Positions 54,184-61,940 of a stretch of DNA of 64,000 nucleotides are shown piece after piece (within the stretch, counting starts at the first letter, position 1; each line of letters starts with the position of its first letter). The stretch is from G963701675 sp963701675 (lineage in GTDB: Bacteria > Planctomycetota > Planctomycetia > Gemmatales > Gemmataceae): positions 6,014,001 to 6,078,000 of the forward strand of contig OY969623.1 of the NCBI GenBank assembly GCA_963701675.1, given 5' to 3'. Under the pieces are notes generated by a model that was not told the DNA's origin, made no database searches, and saw only the letters and a program-made list of their open reading frames with translations. The position numbers were made by a program, and so were the translations under genes.

Positions 54184-56298
54184 ATGACAACACGACAACG
54201 ATACGCACCTCGCTCTCCAAAACGTTCGGTGCCGCCGTCGCGCGGCCTCTTCATCGAGTCGCTCGAGGACCGAATGCTGCTCGCTTGTAGTGTGTCCTTG
54301 ACGCCCACGTTGCCGTCGCCGCAGCTTGTAGGAGTGCCGATCGAATGGACGGCCACACCAAGTGAGGAGTGTCCCGCGAACCTGGTCTACCAGTTCCAGA
54401 TCCAGCCGAACGGCGAGTCGCCGCAGATGTTGCGCGACTTCAGTCCGAACGAATCCTTTCTATGGACGCCGGAGCAGGAAGGGGACTACCTGGCCATCGT
54501 ACATGCCAAGGAGGGGTATGACGGCAATGTACCTTTCGTTAACCAAGCGCCTTACCACGTGGATACTCAGGTTAGCGGGTCTGCGGCCGTCATCGGAAAA
54601 ACGGCCAACCCTCTTGTGGCCCTTTATAGCGCCCCGCCGTGCGTGTCCGACACCATACATGTGGAGTTTACGCGCGCGAGCCAGCCGTTGGATTGGCGGA
54701 GCACCGACACGCGTCCATGCGTGCCGGGCCTTAGCCGCAACTTCTATGTGGCCGGTATGTACCCGCAGACGACGTACCTGATGAAGTACGTGACAAGTGA
54801 CGGGTTCAACTCACCGTTGAAACGGTTCCGAACTGGTTCATTGCCGTCAGATTTGTTCTTTCACAAGTTCACGGTGCTCCAGGAACTCGGCCCACAGAGC
54901 GATTTCACCCAAGATATGATCTATCATCAACCGGTCGCGAACCCGGTTCCCGTGGTTACGGATTTGCAGGGCAACGTGAATTGGTACTACGATCCATCCA
55001 CAACGGGCCTGGATTCGGTTTCGACTTTCGGGTCCCTCGTTCCGGGGGGCACGGTCCTGCACATGGCGACCGAAATACCTGGATTTGGGGGCATCGTATC
55101 GTCAGTCTTGCGCGAGATCGATTTCGCGGGCAATCCGCTTCGAGAGACGAATCGGGACGCTCTAAACGCGCAGCTGGCGGACTTGGGGTATGCCGCCAAC
55201 AATGGATTCCACCATGCCGTTGAACGCTTGCCTGACGGACACACGGCGATCATCGGAAGCGTTTCTAAGACGGTCGATATCAACGGGCTCCCGACGCCGT
55301 ACGTCGGCGATAGCGTCATCATACTCGACGAGAATTTCCAAGTCGTCTGGTACTGGAGTGCTTTTGACCATCTCGATGTGAATCGCGGCCCAATCCTCGG
55401 CGAGAAGTTCGATGAGGCCGTCAATTGGACCCATACCAACGCAATCAACCTGACGCCCGATGGCAACATTCTGCTCTCCATGCGCAATCAGGACTGGGTC
55501 ATCAAGATCGCTTATGAAGACGGAGTGGGCGACGGGCACGTCATCTGGCGGTTGGGCACGGACGGGGATTTCACCGTTGATAGTCCTGACGGATACCCTT
55601 GGTTTTCTCACCAACACGATGCGCGATATATCAACGACACGACGATCGTCCTGTTCGACAACGGGAATACCCGAAAGGTAGCTGATCCCAGCGCCAATTC
55701 TCGGGGACAAGTGTGGGTACTCGACGAGACAACCATGACCGCCGAACTCGTCCTGAATGCCGACATGGGAAACTACTCAGCCGCGCTCGGATCAGCGCAG
55801 CAACTTCCGAACGGAAACTACTCCTTTACTTCAGGATTTCTAATGAAAAGTGAGGGGACTGACGTCACCGGTCAGGGCGACGACAACGGTCAATCAATTG
55901 AGGTGCTACCAGACGGTAGCAAATCCTATGTACTCGAGAATAAACCTTGGCTATATCGTGCCTATCGACTACGGGGCATGTATGAAGGGACAGCTTTGAT
56001 TCCTCCAATCCCGAGTCCGGTTAGAACATCGTCGCCGGACCTAAGCACTTTTTTGGGGAGCGTGGCGCTAGCTGAGTTGAACGGTGAGGATGTGACTTCC
56101 TTGCCATTGCTGAACGATCCTCGGGATCAAGCCTCGTTCCGCTACGTTGCGTTCTCGGACGTCACAGGCGCTGAATCGGGCGCGAATCCATTGCGCATTG
56201 TGCGCTCAACCCCGTTTCTACGCGTTCGTGGTACGGTTGACGACGGTGCCGAGTCAATGTTCGATACGCCGTTGAGCCGGGCGAAAGGTATCGGTTGA
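54184..56298 (+). CDS. Arylsulfotransferase (ASST)-like surface protein
   Basis: A 704-residue protein. The N-terminus carries IESLEDRMLLA, a form of the planctomycete LEPR-xLL-type leader (residues about 25-35) found in exported surface proteins. An Ig-like region follows. Then a six-bladed propeller-like ASST core: LVPGGTVLHMATEIPGFGG, NNGFHHAVERLPDGHTAIIG, NWTHTNAINLTPDGNILLSM, PWFSHQHDARYINDTTIVL. The repeated His (HH, HTN, HQHDA) correspond to those of arylsulfotransferases, one of which is the sulfate carrier in the known enzyme. It may transfer sulfate between phenolic compounds. The C-terminus (from residue about 600) looks like the start of another domain cut short. ATG with no strong ribosome site. 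Confidence 0.75.
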   Translation: MTTRQRYAPRSPKRSVPPSRGLFIESLEDRMLLACSVSLTPTLPSPQLVGVPIEWTATPSEECPANLVYQFQIQPNGESPQMLRDFSPNESFLWTPEQEGDYLAIVHAKEGYDGNVPFVNQAPYHVDTQVSGSAAVIGKTANPLVALYSAPPCVSDTIHVEFTRASQPLDWRSTDTRPCVPGLSRNFYVAGMYPQTTYLMKYVTSDGFNSPLKRFRTGSLPSDLFFHKFTVLQELGPQSDFTQDMIYHQPVANPVPVVTDLQGNVNWYYDPSTTGLDSVSTFGSLVPGGTVLHMATEIPGFGGIVSSVLREIDFAGNPLRETNRDALNAQLADLGYAANNGFHHAVERLPDGHTAIIGSVSKTVDINGLPTPYVGDSVIILDENFQVVWYWSAFDHLDVNRGPILGEKFDEAVNWTHTNAINLTPDGNILLSMRNQDWVIKIAYEDGVGDGHVIWRLGTDGDFTVDSPDGYPWFSHQHDARYINDTTIVLFDNGNTRKVADPSANSRGQVWVLDETTMTAELVLNADMGNYSAALGSAQQLPNGNYSFTSGFLMKSEGTDVTGQGDDNGQSIEVLPDGSKSYVLENKPWLYRAYRLRGMYEGTALIPPIPSPVRTSSPDLSTFLGSVALAELNGEDVTSLPLLNDPRDQASFRYVAFSDVTGAESGANPLRIVRSTPFLRVRGTVDDGAESMFDTPLSRAKGIG

Positions 56299-56322
56299 AA
56301 CCTCCGATCGAATACTAAATTC

Positions 56323-56523
56323 TTACAACGCCGCGACAGACTGGAGGGCACGCTCAGCGTACAAACGGACGTAGCAACTTTCATCAACCAATGTCTTGCG
56401 CAGTGCCGGGACGGCAGCCTTGGCATTCGGGCCCAATTCCCCAATGAGTTTTCCGGCAAGTCCGCGAATCAAGTGCCTCTCGTCTTTCAATAGCCTTTTG
56501 CGGATTCTTGACGGCGGGGACAT
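56323..56523 (-). pseudogene. HEAT-repeat fragment
   Basis: Reverse-strand frame of 66 residues: IGELGPNAKAAVPALRKTLV and YVRLYAERALQSV are HEAT repeats of the type common in planctomycetes. The fragment lacks the rest of the protein; it may be a tail only. Confidence 0.5.
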
Positions 56524-56730
56524 CGGCTAGGTGGGGCATTCGCGTTCGCTTGAGGGGTGGTTCGTTTTTAGTACTAACGTAGACTGAGAGCGAAGGAAAA
56601 CTCGGCCACGAAGCTGAGGAGTTGCGAGGTGCACTGAGCCTGCCCGAACACGAATAGCTCCCAAACTAGTTCGATCTTCCCCGATGTCTTGACGTTTTCC
56701 CGAATCGGCAATGCCTTGGTCGAGCTTCAC

Positions 56731-56820
56731 TGGCATCATCGCATCCAAGAGCACCAGAAGATATAGATTACCGCTTGCTTCGGCGTCCCGCAGCGCCGTC
56801 AACGCCTCCGCGCCGCTTGC
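56731..56820 (-). pseudogene. Response-regulator receiver fragment
   Basis: The reverse frame reads EALTALRDAEASGNLYLLVL then LDAMMP, the helix-strand of a receiver domain with the phosphorylation Asp (LDAMMP). It begins exactly at an IS end and stops making sense afterwards, so it is debris. Confidence 0.45.
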
Positions 56821-56887
56821 GCCGAAGCTTCGGCGCTTGGCATTCGAACTGAACAGATGTGCGGCAAAAAGTCGCTGACCCACTACA
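56819..56887 (-). mobile_element. Solitary IS end, same family as IS copy B
   Basis: The palindrome GCGCCGAAG/CTTCGGCGC (56819-56836), GAACTGAACAGATGTGCG and terminal CCACTACA at 56887 match the right end of the IS at 23892-23961. A receiver fragment lies on one side and an SBBP-repeat fragment on the other. No transposase is present. Confidence 0.7.
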
Positions 56888-57146
56888 GGGCATCGCGGTC
56901 GATGCGGACGGTAATGCGTACATCATGGGACAGACCAATGGCGCCGACTTTTATGCTCTCAACGCTGTGCAACCGAATTTTGGCGGTGGTTTATGCGTGC
57001 AAGACCAATCCATCGAAGCTATTCGAGAGTTTTACGCCGCGCTGAGCGAATTCTGCGATGACGTGCGCGAGGCGCTTACCAGCGTCCAACTTGAATCTCA
57101 GCGGCTGGCAGAATGGCTTAGCCATGCGTCCCTCGGCGAGCGCTGA
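56888..57146 (+). pseudogene. Chimeric remnant: SBBP propeller repeat plus helical tail
   Basis: The frame is open through the IS end. Right after it comes one SBBP beta-propeller repeat (GIAVDADGNAYIMGQTNG with NAVQPNFGGG). Then a helical segment of another family follows (IREFYAALSEFCDDVREAL, LESQRLAEWLSHA). No start. The two parts do not normally occur together, so this is probably a recombination product. Confidence 0.4.
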
Positions 57147-57792
57147 ACTGAGTGAGACCGACGCCTTGTGGTGTGAAGGTAATCTCGGGAAAGTTATTGG
57201 CGACCGCACCGATGAACTCCTTTAGCTCTTCAGCGCATCCATCCGGCGCACGTGGATCAGCACACTGGGAAGAAAAGACATGAGCCACTGACAGTCAAAA
57301 TGTCTCTCACTGAAGTTGACTACCCCACGGCTTCATAGTCGACTGCGTTCAGTGGCCTGCATCCGAAGTAGTTGTTTATCGAGTTCTGATCCACTTTCGC
57401 TAATTCTGAGCGCGGTCACCACCCGTACGCTGCTGGTTCTCACTCGCGAAGAGATACGCCGGGTCACTCGAGCGCTCGCCGCAAGTGACCGTTGCATCGG
57501 GCCCATGTTCGGCCGTCCTCGGCTCGCACTCCGACTACCACTTGGGTGCTGCTTCCTGCCCCAATTCAATGAACGCTTGCTGTCATCCGTTCGCAAACAC
57601 GACAGGTTTGCTTGCGATTGGTCTCCGCCCGTGGCAAGAAAGCACGAAGTCTGCAAAGGAACCGGGCGACCCAGAGCATACCGTGTTCAGAACGGAACAA
57701 GGCTTCGCCGCTCCACGAATGCGGGCGTCACCTCAAGCGAAAAAACCGATCAACCAAGCGTGGTAATGCCTGTCGGCCGTAGTTGTGGGCCT
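57147..57792. other. About 650 bases without supportable gene
   Basis: Long frames on both strands here look like chance (Arg/Ser-rich, no motif, no ribosome site). Confidence 0.45.
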
Positions 57793-58302
57793 CTAATCGT
57801 CTTCCTTCTTTTCGAAAGTCCACACAATCAACGGTGAAATTCTGTCAGGATTCTCTCGTAAAGTGAATCCGCGCGGTCGATCCAGTTCCGAAATTCCGAA
57901 AAATGCCACGGTTAGCTTGCCCTTTTCCAATTTGAAGATGGCCTGTAACAGGCTATTTTCGCCATAAAAAGTGATCTCCGCTGGCGATTTCGATGGGTTA
58001 ATGACAAATCGATTGCCAGAGCTTCTCACTTCGCCTCCGTGTTCAGGTAGCGCCTTCCACTCGGCTCGGTACTTTTGATCGGCAAAAGAGAAGCGGTAAT
58101 AGTCGACGTGTTGAGGCTTTTCGGCGTCGTTTATTGTGTTGCGCACTAACCTCCACTCGCCCTGAAGCTGGCTAAGGACTTCCTGCTCGGCCTTTTTCCA
58201 CGTTCGAAAAGCACGCTCCGTTTCGGACGAGCTTCCCGGAATTACGAGCGCGGGCATCACTACTAAAATCGCGGAAGCACCAAACACGACTGGATTCGCC
58301 AT
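57793..58302 (-). CDS. Secreted TIGR03067-like protein
   Basis: A 169-residue protein from ATG 58302, preceded by GGGAGAA. Signal-like helix VVFGASAILVVMPALVI. The mature part has LQGEWRLVRNTIN, NRFVINPSKSPAEITFY, and a late strand FKLEKGKLTVAFFGISELDR ending RPRGFTL, the order seen in TIGR03067 proteins, which are common in planctomycetes and of unknown function. Probably periplasmic. No operon partner. Confidence 0.7.
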   Translation of the reverse strand: MANPVVFGASAILVVMPALVIPGSSSETERAFRTWKKAEQEVLSQLQGEWRLVRNTINDAEKPQHVDYYRFSFADQKYRAEWKALPEHGGEVRSSGNRFVINPSKSPAEITFYGENSLLQAIFKLEKGKLTVAFFGISELDRPRGFTLRENPDRISPLIVWTFEKKEDD

Positions 58303-58391
58303 AAGGATTCTCCCTTCAGAACAAAACACGAAGAACACACGCCGCGTCCCGCAATCCGTGGAACGTAAAAGAAACGCCGTGCCGGCGTCGA

Positions 58392-58680
58392 CTATAAGCG
58401 CATTCTATTCCTCACGGCGCCGGCGACAGCCCAGCAGGCAACGCTTGCGCCTATCAACTGCCCGAGCTGCTGTCGAGCGGGTGTGGCGCCAACCAAGTAA
58501 CCCGTTTTCAGGTCCTGGGAGATGTCGCCGGCCTTAGAGGCGGCGACCGCCACAATCGTGCCGACGGTGAGCACGGCGGCCCGCGCTCCTGGATCGGTCC
58601 AGCCCGCCGCAGCGAAGACGGAAGCAACGCCGAGCAGCGTTCCGCAGGCCGGCTTGATCCATCCGGACGCGGCAGGAGCA
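58392..58680 (-). pseudogene. OPT-family oligopeptide transporter fragment
   Basis: The reverse frame has two hydrophobic helices and the conserved OPT segment GDISQDLKTGYLVGATPARQ, then LGQLIGASVACWAVAG. A full OPT protein has over 500 residues; here only about 95 remain, ending at a stop right after the second helix. The upstream side changes abruptly into the next fragment. Confidence 0.6.
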
Positions 58681-58701
58681 ATCCTGAAACGATTTTTTCG
58701 A

Positions 58702-58917
58702 GCGGAAAAAACGATTTCAAGCCGCAAAGGCATCTGGCAAGACGACACCATGAACTTCAATGTCAAGATCATGGGCATGTCGGTGCCGGGTCAGGTTCGT
58801 GTCGAAGAATCGCTCGTGTGGATCAACGTCACGCTACCGGCGGCTCTCGCTATGTTAGTAGGGGCTGTGAGACCGGCGATCGAGCAGGCCAGCCGGAAGG
58901 CGCTGGAGTCCAAATAG
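58702..58917 (+). pseudogene. C-terminal part of small PHA-system-like protein
   Basis: The frame reads WQDDTMNFNVKIMGMSVPGQ, VRVEESLVWINVTLPAAL, then IEQASRKALESK, the shape of small proteins annotated as polyhydroxyalkanoic acid system family. The N-terminal half is missing (replaced by the OPT fragment). ATG 58750 could start a 55-residue product, but I think it is a remnant. Confidence 0.4.
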
Positions 58918-59213
58918 ATGACCGGTGTTCGGCCACGAGAGATCCGGGCTTTGGACAAGTCGAGGAGCAATTGTCCCGAGCTGGCATCTCGGCCGCGGCG
59001 TTCGAGTACATCGGTAACCGCGATGTCGCTGGAGACGCCGCCGTGTTTGACTGACCCAGTAATTGGTGAACTTCATGTTTGATTTGGCACGAGCGAACCT
59101 GTTGCCTCTCATCGCGGTCTAGGATAGATGCATGCTTCGGTCACAATCTGTGTGTATTGTCGGCGCGAGACACTTTCGGCACGTGTTTTTGTCGCCCTGC
59201 GGAGACCAAGAAC
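58918..59213. other. Intergenic stretch
   Basis: No gene, palindrome or motif recognised. Confidence 0.4.
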
Positions 59214-59498
59214 ATGAAATCGCATGATGGCGGGTCAATCATGTACGTACCGCAGATGGGTGCGATCCTCAGTCGATGGTTTACGGTCTATGATGAGGCC
59301 CGCGCCGCGCGGGAGGAAACGGGCGGGTACTTGTTGCCCTACAAGAACCATTATTTTGTCACGACTAGCGAAGCGATCCGTGAGCTCGGACTCGATCCCG
59401 CGGATCCGGATTGGGCCCGGATCGGGTGGGACTGGGTGTGTCCGATTGATACCGAAGCTTGGCAACGCCTCAAGGCCAAGCGCGAATTGCGGCTTTGA
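59214..59498 (+). CDS. Hypothetical small protein
   Basis: A 94-residue protein from ATG 59214 (ATG 59241 is the alternative). Sequence like TGGYLLPYKNHYFVTTSEAI and DWARIGWDWVCPIDTEAWQR is well composed for a real protein with aromatic residues, but no family is recognised. Convergent with the ankyrin gene. Confidence 0.45.
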   Translation: MKSHDGGSIMYVPQMGAILSRWFTVYDEARAAREETGGYLLPYKNHYFVTTSEAIRELGLDPADPDWARIGWDWVCPIDTEAWQRLKAKRELRL

Positions 59499-59551
59499 GG
59501 CAATGTCAGGGAGACGCCCAAATCTACGCCATAGGGACGGTTGCGCTGAAC

Positions 59552-61165
59552 TCACGAAGCGCCGTGTTGTTTCAGCATTCCCGCAATGTCGTTACGCCCA
59601 CGTCGTGTCGCCCATGCGAGGGGTCTAGCCCAGGGTGGATCGTCAGGCAAATTCGGCTTGGCGCCGCGTCGCAGGAGAAATTCGACCATACACGTCTGGC
59701 CACACCTGGCTGCCCATCCCAGCGGCGTCGAGCAAAACTCTTCATCGCGCGCATTCAGATCGGCCCCGTGTTCGATGAACACTCCTGCATTTTCCACATC
59801 ACCCGATTCAGCAAAGTGGTGCAGCGGCATGATGTGCAGCCAGTTCGGCTTGTTTGGGTCCATGCCGTGTTGAAAGAGCAGTTCCGTGATCTCGCGTGTT
59901 TTGCCGCCGACGGAGCGGTGTTTGGGCAAGTCAGGTTGGTAGCGCAACATCAACCGAATGAAGCCTTCGTGCGACGCCGCGTTCCCAAATGCCTCAGGGT
60001 CGTGGGCTAACGCTGGGTTAGCCGCAAAGACCGCCGCCGCCGTCTGCAGGTCGTTGCAGTAGGCAAGAAGATGCACTCCCCGAGCCGCTCCATACGAGCA
60101 AAGCAAATCTACCATCGGTTGATTGCGTTCGGTGGAGTAACCGCAACTCCCCAGCGCGGCACTGAGCGTGTCGGCGGAGCTCTCGATTTCCACGTTTGGG
60201 TGAGCGCCATGCTCAAGTAGGAGTTTGACGACTTCGATGTGGCCGCTGCAGACCGCAGCGTGCAAGGCGTGGCCGCGCGGCGCGATATACTCTTCCGGAA
60301 GATTCGGGTCAGCTCCACATTCCAGCAACAGCTTGACGATCTCGATATGCCCGCCGGCTGCGGCATTACGCAGGGGCGTGCCGGAACAGGCATAGTAGGT
60401 GATGTAATCCGATGGACGGTTCGCTAGGGACGGGTCATGATTGAGCAGTTCGCGTACGCGTTCCAAATCGCCAATGTAGCAGGCCGTGCAGATGTCCACG
60501 TACGCGCCGCGCGCGCGAAGGTGCGTGCGCACATCAGAAGCAGTGCTTGGCCAATCCCGGGGCACATCGCGCCAGCCGCGAAAGTGGTAATCGCCATTGC
60601 TGAGTTGAATCGGAAGCGCGCCGTCGCGGCGCTGGGCGTTGATGTCCGCCCCGCGCGCGAGCAACTCGTCAATCATATCGAGTTGTCGTGTCATCACGGC
60701 CCAATGAATCGGCTGATTGGTTTGTACATCAGTTGCACGCACCAGTGAAGAATTTGCCTCGAGCAAGTTGCGCACTGTGGCCAGGTCTCGCTCTCGGATT
60801 GCTGCGGCAATGACTTCTCCACTCGATGCAGGGCCATCGGAGCGGCCGAGCGCGGCCTCCAGCAGCCTCTGCATCTCGATGTGGCCTCGGTCACTCGCCA
60901 TTTCGAGGTAGTTGCCGAAAGCGAATGTCGCTCCATGCTCAAGGAGGTACGCTGCGACTTCCAACTGGTTCTCGCGTACTGCGAAGGACAAAGGCGTCCG
61001 GTACTCATAGTGCGAACGCACCAGACTCGGATCTTTCGCAAGCAAGCGCTTGATGTTTTCCAGGTCTCCGTTGATGGCGGCGCAGAACATCTCCCAGACA
61101 TCGGTTCCCTTGCCGGGAGACCAGAAGAGCGGCTCATCCTTTGTCAACGCCTCAGGCTGCATCAT
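59552..61165 (-). CDS. Ankyrin-repeat protein
   Basis: A 537-residue protein made almost wholly of ankyrin repeats (about thirteen), for example RTPLSFAVRENQLEVAAYLL, HIEIVKLLLECGADPNLPEE, HIEVVKLLLEHGAHPN, TPLGWAARCGQTCMVEFLL. Ankyrin proteins bind other proteins; no enzyme domain or signal peptide is visible, so it is a cytoplasmic scaffold of unknown target. A VOC protein gene starts 420 bases upstream on the same strand and ends 34 bases before it, so the two may be co-transcribed. Confidence 0.9.
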   Translation of the reverse strand: MMQPEALTKDEPLFWSPGKGTDVWEMFCAAINGDLENIKRLLAKDPSLVRSHYEYRTPLSFAVRENQLEVAAYLLEHGATFAFGNYLEMASDRGHIEMQRLLEAALGRSDGPASSGEVIAAAIRERDLATVRNLLEANSSLVRATDVQTNQPIHWAVMTRQLDMIDELLARGADINAQRRDGALPIQLSNGDYHFRGWRDVPRDWPSTASDVRTHLRARGAYVDICTACYIGDLERVRELLNHDPSLANRPSDYITYYACSGTPLRNAAAGGHIEIVKLLLECGADPNLPEEYIAPRGHALHAAVCSGHIEVVKLLLEHGAHPNVEIESSADTLSAALGSCGYSTERNQPMVDLLCSYGAARGVHLLAYCNDLQTAAAVFAANPALAHDPEAFGNAASHEGFIRLMLRYQPDLPKHRSVGGKTREITELLFQHGMDPNKPNWLHIMPLHHFAESGDVENAGVFIEHGADLNARDEEFCSTPLGWAARCGQTCMVEFLLRRGAKPNLPDDPPWARPLAWATRRGRNDIAGMLKQHGAS

Positions 61166-61199
61166 GTCGGCAAATGGGAAAGACAGGCGTCGCCCAACA

Positions 61200-61589
61200 C
61201 TAATCTACCTGCCGCTCGCCAAACCAATAGCAAAGGCCGTCGGGCGCTACCACGTAGAACACTTTCCACGCGAATCCGTCGTGTTCTTCGATGTCGAACT
61301 CGGAGAGTTGCTTTTGGAGCCCGTTGGCCTTGAATTCTGCGAACAACGGTTCGAGGCCCTTCACGTGGAAGGCACAGCCGTCCTGGGTCGAATCGCCCCC
61401 GTTTTCCGCGAGTCCGATCTCAACCCGGTCACGGGCGAGCACGGCAGAATTGTGCGGCGTGTCGCTGCGTGACAATACGCGGAAACCGAGGACGGTCTCA
61501 TAGAAACGCAGAGCCGCCGCAAGGTCTCGCACGGGAAGATTCATCTTGTCGCCTTGGTACCCCCACGCCTTCTCGAGAATTGCCTTCAT
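61200..61589 (-). CDS. VOC-family (glyoxalase/dioxygenase-fold) protein
   Basis: A 129-residue protein with the paired beta-alpha-beta modules of the vicinal-oxygen-chelate fold: MNLPVRDLAAALRFYETVLG and FRVLSRSD at the N-terminus, then GCAFHVKGLEPLFAEFKANG and APDGLCYWFGERQ at the end. Family members include glyoxalase I, bleomycin-binding and dioxygenase-like proteins; the metal ligands are not clear enough to choose. The start ATG 61589 is preceded by GTG 61592. Confidence 0.8.
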   Translation of the reverse strand: MKAILEKAWGYQGDKMNLPVRDLAAALRFYETVLGFRVLSRSDTPHNSAVLARDRVEIGLAENGGDSTQDGCAFHVKGLEPLFAEFKANGLQKQLSEFDIEEHDGFAWKVFYVVAPDGLCYWFGERQVD

Positions 61590-61940
61590 CACGATTCCCC
61601 AAAAGTGCTACGCGGGGATGGCCGGGAATCATCCGTCCGCCTTGCTGTGATGGTCCGCACAGGCTTACGAGGGTGAAAGCACCAACTTCACTTGACTGAT
61701 TCCCGTACCGCGGAGCCCGAGATATTCTATGCGGCGTGCAGGATTGCTTTTGCGCACGCGGTCCGACCACAAAGGCCCGATGTGACCGATGTTACTAGAC
61801 CATGCGTCTGTTCAAACCATTGCGAGCAGTGTCACTCTGATCGTGCCTGTCAAGTCGCGCAGCGAGACAAGGCACTTGCACGAAGCCCGCCACGCGTGAT
61901 AATGGACTCGTTCATTCCATGTACTTTTCGGTAGACGGCA
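61590..61940. other. Intergenic stretch before the kinase gene
   Basis: No supportable gene. It lies between divergent genes and should hold the promoters of both. Confidence 0.4.

Noticed and set aside
53972..54220. 82-residue reverse frame before the sulfotransferase gene
   Set aside because: It overlaps the start of the sulfotransferase gene, has no motif and no ribosome site.
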